From Corynebacterium tuberculostearicum (lineage in GTDB: Bacteria > Actinomycetota > Actinomycetes > Mycobacteriales > Mycobacteriaceae), in assembly GCF_030506365.1 (NCBI RefSeq), contig NZ_CP073092.1, positions 1,612,001 to 1,676,000 on the forward strand: 64,000 bases of DNA. Direction: 5' to 3'. The notes under the pieces were generated by a model. That model did not search any database, was not told where the DNA came from, and saw only the letters and a program-made list of their open reading frames with translations. Both the position numbers and the translations under genes were made by a program. Below, one piece after another: positions 27,758 to 35,734 of this stretch (its first letter is position 1; every line of letters begins with the position of its first letter).

Positions 27758-29230
27758 GTGGCAGCCACTGAATCTTCAGACCAGGCACTCGGCGAGGGCG
27801 AAAACGCCGCTGAGGCATCTACTCCTGCAAAGAAGACCGCCAAGAAGACGGCAAAGAAAACCGCGAAAAAGACGGCTAAGAAGACGGCCAAAAAGACCGC
27901 TAAGAAAACAGCCAAGAAGACTGCGAAGAAGACCGCCAAAAAGTCGGCCAAGAAGACCACTAAGAAGTCTGCCAAAAAGGCCACTAAGAAGACGGTCCGC
28001 AAATCCGCGGCAAAGAAGCAGGAATCCCCAGCCGAGTCCGAAAAGCAGGCACAGCCGGAAGCAGAAGAGGAGCTCGAGGAGGACGAGCACGACGAAGACG
28101 TCGACTTCGATCCCACCAATGCGGACATCGAAGACGATGATGACTTCGACGCTGGCGAAGACCTCGAGGACGATGACCTCGAAGAGGATTTGGACGACGA
28201 TGATGAGGAAGAAGAGGAAGACTCCTCTTCCGTCTGGGACGAGGAAGAGTCCGCTGCGCTGCGCCAGGCACGCAAGGATGCGCAGTTAACCGCCTCTGCT
28301 GACTCCGTCCGCGCCTACCTCAAGCAGATTGGTAAGGTCGCCCTGCTCAACGCCGAGCAAGAGGTTTCCTTGGCTAAGCGCATCGAGGCTGGCCTATACG
28401 CACAGCACCGCATGGACGAGATGGAAAAGGCCCGCGCCGAAGGCGATAAGGCCGCCAAGCTCTCCCCCATGGAAAAGCGCGACCTGCGCAGCATCGCCCG
28501 CGATGGCCGCAAGGCCAAGAACCACCTTCTGGAGGCCAACCTGCGTCTGGTGGTTTCCTTGGCGAAGCGCTACACCGGCCGTGGCATGGCTTTCTTGGAT
28601 CTCATTCAGGAAGGCAACTTGGGTCTTATCCGCGCGGTGGAGAAGTTCGATTACACCAAGGGCTATAAGTTCTCCACTTACGCCACGTGGTGGATCCGCC
28701 AGGCCATTACCCGCGCCATGGCTGACCAGGCTCGTACCATCCGCATCCCAGTGCACATGGTGGAAGTCATCAACAAGCTGGGCCGCATCCAGCGCGAGCT
28801 GCTGCAGGACTTGGGCCGCGAGCCTACCCCGCAGGAGCTGGCGAAGGAGATGGATATCACCGAGGAAAAGGTGCTCGAAATCCAGCAGTACGCCCGCGAG
28901 CCCATTTCCTTGGATCAGACCATCGGTGACGAAGGCGATTCCCAGTTGGGTGACTTCATTGAGGACTCCGAGGCCGTCATTGCGGTCGACGCCGTCTCCT
29001 TCACCTTGCTGCAGGACCAGCTGCAAGACGTGCTGACTACCCTGTCCGAGCGCGAAGCCGGTGTGGTTCGCCTCCGCTTCGGCTTGACCGACGGCATGCC
29101 GCGCACTTTAGACGAAATTGGCCAGGTCTACGGAGTTACCCGCGAGCGCATTCGCCAGATCGAGTCCAAGACGATGTCGAAGCTGCGCCACCCATCTCGC
29201 TCGCAGGTTCTGCGCGACTACCTCGACTAA
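27758..29230 (+). CDS. sigA: Primary sigma factor SigA
   Basis: A 490-residue housekeeping sigma factor. The conserved part begins near residue 185: region 1.2 ([20 protein letters not shown]), region 2 with the -10-recognition helix ([19 protein letters not shown]), region 3, and region 4 with the -35 helix-turn-helix ([15 protein letters not shown]). The first 170 residues are unusual: fifteen Lys-rich tetrapeptides (mostly AKKT, residues 24-83), then about 80 residues rich in Asp and Glu. Similar basic tails are known in other actinobacterial principal sigma factors. The GTG start is behind GAAAGGG. A strong terminator follows. Confidence 0.97.
   Translation: MAATESSDQALGEGENAAEASTPAKKTAKKTAKKTAKKTAKKTAKKTAKKTAKKTAKKTAKKSAKKTTKKSAKKATKKTVRKSAAKKQESPAESEKQAQPEAEEELEEDEHDEDVDFDPTNADIEDDDDFDAGEDLEDDDLEEDLDDDDEEEEEDSSSVWDEEESAALRQARKDAQLTASADSVRAYLKQIGKVALLNAEQEVSLAKRIEAGLYAQHRMDEMEKARAEGDKAAKLSPMEKRDLRSIARDGRKAKNHLLEANLRLVVSLAKRYTGRGMAFLDLIQEGNLGLIRAVEKFDYTKGYKFSTYATWWIRQAITRAMADQARTIRIPVHMVEVINKLGRIQRELLQDLGREPTPQELAKEMDITEEKVLEIQQYAREPISLDQTIGDEGDSQLGDFIEDSEAVIAVDAVSFTLLQDQLQDVLTTLSEREAGVVRLRFGLTDGMPRTLDEIGQVYGVTRERIRQIESKTMSKLRHPSRSQVLRDYLD
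27827..28006 (+). repeat. Degenerate 12-base tandem repeats coding the AKKT tail of SigA
   Basis: Fifteen consecutive tetrapeptide units, nine of them AKKT, in synonymous codon variants (AAG/AAA, ACC/ACG/ACA). In-frame length change would keep the sigma factor intact. Confidence 0.8.
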
Positions 29231-29252
29231 TCGCTGCAGCTGCACGCGAATT

Positions 29253-29285
29253 AAAGCCCGCACCAATTTCGGTGCGGGCTTTTCG
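29253..29285 (+). terminator. Terminator of sigA
   Basis: AAAGCCCGCACC pairs perfectly with GGTGCGGGCTTT around a six-base loop and runs into a TTTT tract; a classic intrinsic terminator, also usable by the convergent helicase gene. Confidence 0.88.
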
Positions 29286-29314
29286 TAGTTATTCCTAGGC
29301 CTCCAACGGCCGCT

Positions 29315-31081
29315 CTACCACTTGCGCAAGTACTCAATGCGCTCGCGCAGCTGCTCGGCATTGCACAGCGCGGTGGGCGGGCCGCCACAGGCCTTGCGCA
29401 CCTCAGTATGGATAGCACCGTGCGGGCGACCCGAGCGCTGGGCAGCGATGGAGACAACTGTGTTGAGCTCTTTGCGCAGCTGGCCTAGCTCATCGACGAC
29501 TCCGGTGTCGCTGGACTCAGACTCCACAGTCTTTTTCCGCGAGGCCGGTGCATAATCCATGCCGTAGAGCTTGCGGCGGTGAGCCTCCTCCGCCTCAGCG
29601 GCGCGTCGCGCCTTTTCCTCCGCTTCGCGGCGGTCCATTTCCTCGGATTGCTTCTTGCGCAGCAAGTCTTTTACTTGGTCCGCATCCAGTAGCCCGGGAA
29701 TACCTAGGAAGTCCGCTTCCTCATCGGTGGTCATATCCCCGGTATTGAACTGAGAGCCGTTGTAGAGCAGCCCCGAAAACTCTGCCTCGGCACCAAGCGA
29801 TTCATAAGACTTCTCCAGCATGTCTGGTTCGGTCTTTTTCTGATTCGCCTGCTCTAGCAGTTCGTCATCCCAGCCTTCCTTGTCGGGTTTTTCTTTACCC
29901 AAGACGTGGTCTCGGGACTTTTCCATATTTTCGGCCAAGCCCAGCAGGACAGGAACCGATGGAAGGAAAACCGATGCCGTCTCGCCCGGCATGCGCGAGC
30001 GCACGAAGCGGCCGATGGCCTGGGCGAAAAAGAGCGGGGTCGATGCCGAGGTAGCATAAACGCCCACCGCTAGGCGCGGGACGTCGACGCCCTCGGACAC
30101 CATGCGGACTGCCACCATCCACTCATCGGTGGACTCAGAAAACTCCTGAATACGGTCCGAGGAGCCCGGATCATCAGACAAAATCACCGACACTGGCGTA
30201 TTAGAAAGCTGTTTGAGGATCTTGGCATACGCGCGTGCTGTCGTCGTATCCGAAGCCAGCACCAGGCCGCCGGCATCCGGCATATTGCGCCGCATTTGCA
30301 TCAGGCGGGTATGCGCCGCCTGCAGCACCGCAGGGATCCACTCGCCTTTGGGGTCCAATGCGGTGCGCCACGCGCGGGCGGTTTGCTCCGCATTCATAAT
30401 GTCGCCCAAACGGGCTGCATGTTCCTCACCGGCCGAGTCGCGCCAACGGGCTTCGCCAGAGTAAGAAAGAAAGACAACGGGGCGCACGACGCCGTCGGCA
30501 AGCGCATCGCCATAGCCATAGGTATGGTCCGAGCGGGATACCTTGTGCCCCTCCCCATCGTCCACGTACTGGACGAATGGAATGGGTGAGTCATCGGAGC
30601 GGAAAGGCGTACCGGTCAAGGCCAGGCGGTGATTGACATCGTCGTAGGCTTCCTTGACGCCATCGCCCCAGCTCTTGGCGTCGCCTGCATGGTGAATCTC
30701 ATCAAGGATCACCAAAGTGCGCCGTGCAGAGGCCACCGCGCGGTGCTTGAAGGGGTGCATACCCACTTGCGCATAAGTCACCACAATGCCGTCCATCGAG
30801 GGATTGACGGCGGAGGAATTGCTAAACGCGGGATCTAGAGCCAGACCTACGCGCGCGGCAGCGCTAGACCACTGGGTCTTGAGGTGTTCGGTAGGCACCA
30901 CCACGATTACGCGCTCGACCGTACGGTCTTCCATGAGCTCGGTGGCAATGCGCAGGGCGAAGGTAGTCTTTCCGGCGCCCGGGGTCGCCACCGCCATGAA
31001 GTCCTGCGGCTTAGTGGCGAGGAATTTATCGAGGGCGGATTGCTGCCAGGCGCGAAGGTTAGTCTTTTTAAAAGTCCTCAC
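29315..31081 (-). CDS. Superfamily 2 DEAD/DEAH-type helicase, actinobacterial
   Basis: A 588-residue protein. Motifs: Walker A TPGAGKTT (near residue 33), DEIH Walker B (ILDEIHHAGD), motif III LTGTPFRSD, and motif VI QAIGRFVRSRMPGE, resembling XPB/type-III-restriction helicases. The C-terminal 200 residues hold a charged coiled-coil-like stretch (RKKQSEEMDRREAEEKARR) and a small C-terminal domain ending QLRERIEYLRKW. The ATG overlaps the DUF3039 stop (ATGA). Conserved in actinobacteria but uncharacterised; it is not next to any methylase-specificity or nuclease gene, so a restriction role is not supported. DNA repair is possible. Confidence 0.85.
   Translation of the reverse strand: MRTFKKTNLRAWQQSALDKFLATKPQDFMAVATPGAGKTTFALRIATELMEDRTVERVIVVVPTEHLKTQWSSAAARVGLALDPAFSNSSAVNPSMDGIVVTYAQVGMHPFKHRAVASARRTLVILDEIHHAGDAKSWGDGVKEAYDDVNHRLALTGTPFRSDDSPIPFVQYVDDGEGHKVSRSDHTYGYGDALADGVVRPVVFLSYSGEARWRDSAGEEHAARLGDIMNAEQTARAWRTALDPKGEWIPAVLQAAHTRLMQMRRNMPDAGGLVLASDTTTARAYAKILKQLSNTPVSVILSDDPGSSDRIQEFSESTDEWMVAVRMVSEGVDVPRLAVGVYATSASTPLFFAQAIGRFVRSRMPGETASVFLPSVPVLLGLAENMEKSRDHVLGKEKPDKEGWDDELLEQANQKKTEPDMLEKSYESLGAEAEFSGLLYNGSQFNTGDMTTDEEADFLGIPGLLDADQVKDLLRKKQSEEMDRREAEEKARRAAEAEEAHRRKLYGMDYAPASRKKTVESESSDTGVVDELGQLRKELNTVVSIAAQRSGRPHGAIHTEVRKACGGPPTALCNAEQLRERIEYLRKW
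30492..30504 (+). repeat. Near-copy of the GCGTCGGCAAGCG word (in the helicase gene)
   Basis: CCGTCGGCAAGCG, one mismatch at the first base. The coding strand again reads it with Leu-Ala-Asp. Confidence 0.5.
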
Positions 31082-31320
31082 TTGCGGCGCAGACCCTTAT
31101 ATACACGCTCACAATCGGGGCACACCGGAGAACCCGGCTTTGCCTGCTTGGTCACCGGGAAAGTTTCGCCGCACAGCGCAACGACGTACTTGCCGTTCAC
31201 CGCGGAATCGAGGATGTGATCCTTTTTGACGTAGTGGAAGAACTTCGGCGTGTCATTATCCGTCGTCGAAGTGTCTTCACGAATATCTGGCCGTTCAATT
31301 GTCTTCGTAGTCGTAGTCAC
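31078..31320 (-). CDS. DUF3039 zinc-site protein
   Basis: An 80-residue protein whose C-terminal half has a Cys after AL (VALCGETF) and a CPDC pair (SPVCPDCERVYKGL), together with His in FFHYVKKDHI, fitting a small zinc site. DUF3039 is confined to actinobacteria and uncharacterised. I take the GTG at 31320 as start because most relatives begin at a TTTKTIERPD-like sequence; an ATG three codons upstream is possible. Its stop overlaps the helicase start by four bases, so the two proteins are very likely made together and may work together. Confidence 0.8.
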   Translation of the reverse strand: MTTTTKTIERPDIREDTSTTDNDTPKFFHYVKKDHILDSAVNGKYVVALCGETFPVTKQAKPGSPVCPDCERVYKGLRRK

Positions 31321-31439
31321 GCACTCCATTTTGCCGCATCGGCATCGAACTTTGCGAGTCAGGCGGCTACCCTTGGAGAACATGTACACGTCATGCACGC
31401 CAGCCACTGCGCCCCTCTCCCCTTATCGAGGGAACGCCG

Positions 31440-31841
31440 ATGCGCACGAGGGGAGCCGAGTCTAGGTTGTTTGGCAAAAAAGAGCGCTACCTCATCACAG
31501 ATGCCAAGCTCTCGCCTGGCCAGGACCGCAAGCGCCGCGAAATTCGGTATGGAATCTTCCAGTTTTTACGCGTTCCTTCCCTGCTCATCGCCGGCTTCTT
31601 CCTTTATATGCATTGGTGGCTTTTAGCCGCCATCATTGTGGGCGTGACTTTTCCCCTCCCCTGGATAGCCGTGGTGATTGGCAACGGCCGGGGAGAAAAG
31701 AAGGATAAGCGCGAGAAAAACGTGTACAAGCCAGCCATGAACCGGCAGCTTTATAGCCAGACCCACGCCCCACAGGTATCCGGCGGCACTGCCCGGCCTA
31801 TTGAGGCACACCACGACATCATTGATCACGAAGAAGAGTAA
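31440..31841 (+). CDS. DUF3099 membrane protein
   Basis: A 133-residue protein with the conserved RYLITDAKLSPGQDRKRRE segment near residue 16, two membrane helices (about residues 43-60 and 62-82) and a polar C-terminal tail. DUF3099 is an actinobacterial family of unknown function. GAGGG lies seven bases before the ATG. It is divergent from the DUF3039-helicase unit and 15 bases upstream of the methyltransferase gene. Confidence 0.82.
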   Translation: MRTRGAESRLFGKKERYLITDAKLSPGQDRKRREIRYGIFQFLRVPSLLIAGFFLYMHWWLLAAIIVGVTFPLPWIAVVIGNGRGEKKDKREKNVYKPAMNRQLYSQTHAPQVSGGTARPIEAHHDIIDHEEE

Positions 31842-31856
31842 AGGATTCCTGCCTAC

Positions 31857-33428
31857 ATGACGACCGCTTTTGGCCCCGACTTTGATGCCACCGCGCTAGC
31901 CACGCTGGCCGCAGAGCTTTCCGACGTCTTTACCGCCGCCAGTTTTACTACCGATGGCGTAGCCGGGCACCTAGGTCCGGAAGTTACCGAGGCCCTCTTC
32001 CGCGGCGAACCCGCACCAGTTGCGCTCGCCGCGCACAGCGAATCTCAGATGGATCTTTTGATCCGCTTCTTCCTCCTGCATGAACACCTGCCGGCCACGC
32101 TTTTGGGCGAGGCGGTAGGCGCGCGCCTGGCTACCCAGTTGCTCGATGCCAATGTTGCGCTTGCCGACGCCCATGGCAAGGCCTACATCGCCCTCGATAT
32201 CCGCCCCCACACCATCGTTGGCGCCAACCGTCTCATCTTCTCCGACGTCGACGCCTCCTTGGTCGACCACGTACCTGGCCCAGACCATGTGCTGGGAGTA
32301 GGCGCGGCGAGTCTCTCTTTGCTGCAGTCCACGCCAGTAAGTCCAGTCAGCAGCGTTCTCGATCTGGGCACCGGCTCGGGCGTCCAATTGCTGGGGCAGC
32401 TCGATTGCGCTGAAAAGATTACCGCCACCGACGTGCATGAGCGTGCGTTGGAATTGGCCGAGGCTACCATTGCCGCTACTGGCGATAGCGAGAAAGTGGA
32501 ATTGCTGCAAGGTTCGTGGTTCGACCCCGTAGCCGGCCGCCGCTTTGACCGCCTCGTAGCTAACCCACCTTTTGTTGTAGGCCTTCCCGAGGTGGGCCAC
32601 GTCTACCGCGATTCCGGATTAAACCTCGACGGAGCCAGTGAATTGGTTGTCTCTCAAGCCACCGATCACCTGACGCCCGGTGGAACCGCTCACCTTCTGG
32701 CTGCGTGGGTACACACCAGTGGCGAAACATGGCAGCAACGCGTTGCTTCCTGGTTGCCGGATAAGGGAATCGCCGCCTGGATAATCCAGCGCGACGTAGC
32801 CGATCCCGCACTCTACGTGTCCACCTGGCTCGAGGATGAATCCCTGGATGTACGCTCCCCTGAAGGACAAGAGCGCTCTCGCGCCTGGCTGGAACATTTC
32901 CAGCAACATGAGGTCAATAGCATTGGCTTTGGGTTTGTCGCTATCCAACGCATCGGCGACGATGAACCTGCCGATATCTTGGCCGAAGAAATGCCGCAGG
33001 CCTTTAGCGACCCACTTGGCCCAGAAGTAGAAGAATACTTTGCCCGTGTGGCGTGGTTGCGCGACCTTGTACCCGGCGAGCTACAGGGAAAGCACTTCCA
33101 GGTACGCCCGGGGCTGGCACGCGAAGATATCAGTACCCCAGACGGGGACTTGGGCCAGGGTTTTACCCGGGCCGCTCTACGCCTTACTCGCACCGACGGT
33201 CCGCGCTGGAGCCACGAAGTAGATGAACACATCGCTGCCATTGTCGCCGGACTCAACCCACAGGGCTTAAACCTAGAAGAAACCATTGGCCTGTATGCGG
33301 CGGCGCATGGTTTCGACGAAGAAGAACTCACCGCAGCCGCCCTACCCGCCGTAATCGATATGGTCCGACATGGCCTGCTTATCCCAGCTGATCTCCTCTT
33401 GGATACGGATTCGCCGGACCTTAGCTAA
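31857..33428 (+). CDS. Class I SAM methyltransferase with flanking actinobacterial domains
   Basis: A 523-residue protein in three parts: an N-terminal helical domain (residues 1-150), a central Rossmann methyltransferase with SAM motif LDLGTGSGVQLL and the catalytic VANPPFVVG (near residue 238), and a 200-residue C-terminal domain. The NPPF tetrapeptide marks amide or N-methyltransferases such as PrmC or RNA adenine/guanine enzymes. The architecture corresponds to a conserved actinobacterial family without assigned substrate. It ends 42 bases before dtd. Confidence 0.83.
   Translation: MTTAFGPDFDATALATLAAELSDVFTAASFTTDGVAGHLGPEVTEALFRGEPAPVALAAHSESQMDLLIRFFLLHEHLPATLLGEAVGARLATQLLDANVALADAHGKAYIALDIRPHTIVGANRLIFSDVDASLVDHVPGPDHVLGVGAASLSLLQSTPVSPVSSVLDLGTGSGVQLLGQLDCAEKITATDVHERALELAEATIAATGDSEKVELLQGSWFDPVAGRRFDRLVANPPFVVGLPEVGHVYRDSGLNLDGASELVVSQATDHLTPGGTAHLLAAWVHTSGETWQQRVASWLPDKGIAAWIIQRDVADPALYVSTWLEDESLDVRSPEGQERSRAWLEHFQQHEVNSIGFGFVAIQRIGDDEPADILAEEMPQAFSDPLGPEVEEYFARVAWLRDLVPGELQGKHFQVRPGLAREDISTPDGDLGQGFTRAALRLTRTDGPRWSHEVDEHIAAIVAGLNPQGLNLEETIGLYAAAHGFDEEELTAAALPAVIDMVRHGLLIPADLLLDTDSPDLS
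32158..32170 (-). repeat. Copy of the GCGTCGGCAAGCG word (in the methyltransferase gene)
   Basis: Exact copy in the minus orientation; the gene reads it as Ala-Leu-Ala-Asp-Ala with Leu codon CTT. Confidence 0.6.
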
Positions 33429-33470
33429 ATCCACACTGTCCCCCACTCGTTATATAAGGAGAAGTAAACC

Positions 33471-33914
33471 ATGCGCGCAGTTTTGACTCGGGTATCAGAG
33501 GCCACAGTGATCGTCGATGGAGAAACCGTAGGAGCCATCGATTGCCCCGAAACCGGTGGTCTTCTCGCTCTAGTTGGTGTCTCGCGCGAGGATATGGATG
33601 ATTGGCAGCCCCGCGCTGAGAAAATGGCACGCAAGATTGCAGAACTGCGCATTCTTGATGGCGAAGTCTCAGTCATTGACGCCGGAGCGCCCGTGCTTGT
33701 GGTGAGCCAATTTACTTTGTACGGCCGCACTGCCAAAGGGCGGCGCCCTTCGTGGGCGGATGCCGCTCCAGGACCCGAGGCCGAACCGGTCATCGCGGCG
33801 ATTATTGCGCACCTCAGGGACCGCGGCGTGTCAGTAGAAACAGGCCAATTCGGGGCTAAAATGCGCGTTTCCTCTGTGAACGAAGGACCGTTCACCGTCT
33901 TGGTAGAGACCTAG
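33471..33914 (+). CDS. dtd: D-aminoacyl-tRNA deacylase
   Basis: A 147-residue homodimeric proofreading enzyme that removes D-amino acids (and glycine mischarged on tRNA-Ala). The two active-site signatures are present: [19 protein letters not shown] (S-Q-x-T, about residues 80-98) and the cross-subunit loop close to the C-terminus, here [11 protein letters not shown], where the usual NxGP (Gly-cisPro) motif reads NEGP. AAGGAG lies nine bases before the ATG. The 358 bases after it belong to the serine-gene control region. Confidence 0.94.
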   Translation: MRAVLTRVSEATVIVDGETVGAIDCPETGGLLALVGVSREDMDDWQPRAEKMARKIAELRILDGEVSVIDAGAPVLVVSQFTLYGRTAKGRRPSWADAAPGPEAEPVIAAIIAHLRDRGVSVETGQFGAKMRVSSVNEGPFTVLVET

Positions 33915-34055
33915 CCCGCACCCTTCATTTCCACCCCACGATATCTGAAAATCGTGTTAAGCAGGCCCCTTTACAAACGATTCCGTGACCCAAACCACTT
34001 TTCCGGATTTTGTGTAGAGCAAGCCATAAAGCACTGCGGAATGCAAATTCTCAGA

Positions 34056-34100
34056 GGGTGATAAATGCCCTACTCGCAGTGCAATAATTTATTATCACCC
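34056..34100. promoter_or_regulatory. Inverted repeat upstream of the serine-operon promoter
   Basis: GGGTGATAA (34056-34064) and TTATCACCC (34092-34100) are perfect complements 27 bases apart. The right arm overlaps the expected -35 position of the promoter whose -10 is at 34116, as an operator would. Confidence 0.5.
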
Positions 34101-34115
34101 TGCAAGATTTTGTTC

Positions 34116-34121
34116 TATACT
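34116..34121 (+). promoter_or_regulatory. -10 element of the serine operon
   Basis: TATACT, a good match to TATAAT; no convincing -35 at the correct distance, which suggests activator dependence. Confidence 0.5.
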
Positions 34122-34199
34122 GAAGGCACAGCGAAGCAAAAGGGCTGGATATGCAGGATGCGAGATAATTTCTCAAAATCCTACAAACGCAAAATTGAG

Positions 34200-34216
34200 T
34201 GAGAAAATTTTTCTCA
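34200..34216. promoter_or_regulatory. 17-base palindrome in the serine-operon leader
   Basis: TGAGAAAA-T-TTTTCTCA is a perfect palindrome 57 bases before the permease start. A related, weaker site GAGATAATTTCTC is at 34162-34174. Regulator-binding site or RNA hairpin; not decided. Confidence 0.45.
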
Positions 34217-34272
34217 ATCATGGTTGCAGAAGCCCAAACGCTTCGGCCGACCAACTAGATGTAGGAAAGAAA

Positions 34273-35688
34273 ATGTCCCACTCAATCACGCGGCGCAACA
34301 AAGCCCAGCACCCAGAAAACCAGGCTGAGATGCCCCAGGATCTCAAGACCTCCAAGACAGCTCCCTCCTCCAAGGAATCCGCACCAGCCCCTGGCATTGA
34401 TACCCCGTTCGATGGCCAGAAGGGGGCACCGAAGTGGAATAAGGAAGACACCGTATGGATGCTCTCCCTGTTCGGCACCGCAATCGGCGCCGGCGTCCTC
34501 TTCCTCCCCATCAACGCCGGTATCGGCGGCATCATCCCACTGATCATCATGACGGTGGTAGCACTGCCAATGACCTTCTGGGCTCACCGCGGATTAACCC
34601 GCTTGGTGCTTTCCAGCTCCAAGCCAGACGGTGACCTCACGGACGTCGTCGAGGAACACTTTGGCAAGAAGGCCGGCGTTCTGATGAACATCCTGTACTT
34701 CCTGTCGGTCTACCCCATCCTGCTGGTTTACTCGGTAACCATCACCAACACGGTCAACTCCTTCTTGGAGCACCAGCTCGGAATCACCCCGCCGGAGCGC
34801 TGGCTTACCTCCCTCCTGCTAGTAGGCGGCCTCATCCTGGTCGTCCGCATGGGCAAGGACGTCGTAGTTCACGTCATGTCCTACCTGGTCTACCCATTCA
34901 TCGGCATCCTGGTTCTGCTTTCCCTCTACCTCATCCCGAAGTGGAATACCGCACTCTTTGATTCCTTCGACCTCAACGTTGCTCGCGAGGCTTCTGGCCA
35001 CAGCATGGGCGTTACCCTGATGCTGCTGGTTCCGGTTATGGTCTTCTCCTTCAACCACTCCCCAATGATTTCCTCCTTCGCCGTTGACCGCCGCCAGACC
35101 TACGGCAAGTTCGCTGAGGCCAAGTCCCGCAAGACCTTGCTCCGCGCAGAAATCCTCATGGTCGCCGTGGTTATGTTCTTCGTCTTCTCCTGCGCTCTGA
35201 GCCTCTCCCCGGCTGACATGGCAGAAGCTAAGGCACAAAACATCACCATCCTGTCTTACCTGGCCAATCACTTCGATACCCCACTTATCCAGTGGATTGC
35301 ACCAATCATCGCCATGATTGCAGTTGCTAAGTCCTTCCTCGGCCACTACCTCGGCGCAGCCGAAGGCTTCGAAGGCCTCGTCATCAAGGGCAGCAAGAAC
35401 GCAAGCAAGGACGACGCAGAGTCCGCCCACAAGCTCGATACCATCACCCTCATCTTCATGCTGGTCACCGCTTGGCTCGTCGCTTGGGCTGACCCATCCA
35501 TCTTGGGCATGATTGAAACCCTGTGTGGCCCGACGATTGCCATCATGCTCTTCATCATCCCAATGGTCGCCATTCACAAGGTTCCTGCGCTGAAGCGCTA
35601 CAAGGGCAAGGCTTCCAACTACTTCGTCTTCTTCATGGGCCTCGTCGCCCTGGCAACCATCATCTACTCCATCGTCCAGGCTTTCTAA
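34273..35688 (+). CDS. sdaC: HAAAP-family amino acid permease, probably serine/threonine
   Basis: A 471-residue polytopic permease with about eleven helices after a 55-residue polar N-terminus. The first helices contain SLFGTAIGAGVLFLPINAG, the substrate-binding region of hydroxy/aromatic amino acid permeases (SdaC, TdcC). FNHSPMISSF and HYLGAAEGFEGL match the SdaC branch. It is 46 bases upstream of the serine deaminase gene, which supports L-serine as the main substrate. The ATG at 34273 has AGGAAAG before it. No helix is missing. Confidence 0.9.
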   Translation: MSHSITRRNKAQHPENQAEMPQDLKTSKTAPSSKESAPAPGIDTPFDGQKGAPKWNKEDTVWMLSLFGTAIGAGVLFLPINAGIGGIIPLIIMTVVALPMTFWAHRGLTRLVLSSSKPDGDLTDVVEEHFGKKAGVLMNILYFLSVYPILLVYSVTITNTVNSFLEHQLGITPPERWLTSLLLVGGLILVVRMGKDVVVHVMSYLVYPFIGILVLLSLYLIPKWNTALFDSFDLNVAREASGHSMGVTLMLLVPVMVFSFNHSPMISSFAVDRRQTYGKFAEAKSRKTLLRAEILMVAVVMFFVFSCALSLSPADMAEAKAQNITILSYLANHFDTPLIQWIAPIIAMIAVAKSFLGHYLGAAEGFEGLVIKGSKNASKDDAESAHKLDTITLIFMLVTAWLVAWADPSILGMIETLCGPTIAIMLFIIPMVAIHKVPALKRYKGKASNYFVFFMGLVALATIIYSIVQAF

Positions 35689-35734
35689 GCACCGCCGCAG
35701 ACGAGAAAATCGCAGAGGATTCAAGGAAAGAACA

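Larger units (their letters stand above)
33915..34272 (+). other. Long AT-rich control region and leader of the serine operon
   Basis: This stretch has no credible coding frame and is much richer in A+T than its surroundings. It holds a 9-base inverted repeat (34056-34100), a TATACT -10, two palindromes (34162-34174 and 34200-34216) and an implied leader of about 145 bases before the permease start. Confidence 0.6.

Noticed and set aside
27580..28275. A Ser-rich frame opposite the SigA tail
   Set aside because: The serine runs are only the complement of the Glu/Asp codons of sigA, and the hydrophobic repeat is the complement of the Lys-Thr codons.
29315..33428. Helicase plus methyltransferase as a restriction or anti-phage system
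   Set aside because: The genes are on opposite strands, belong to separately conserved actinobacterial families, and lack a specificity or nuclease partner.
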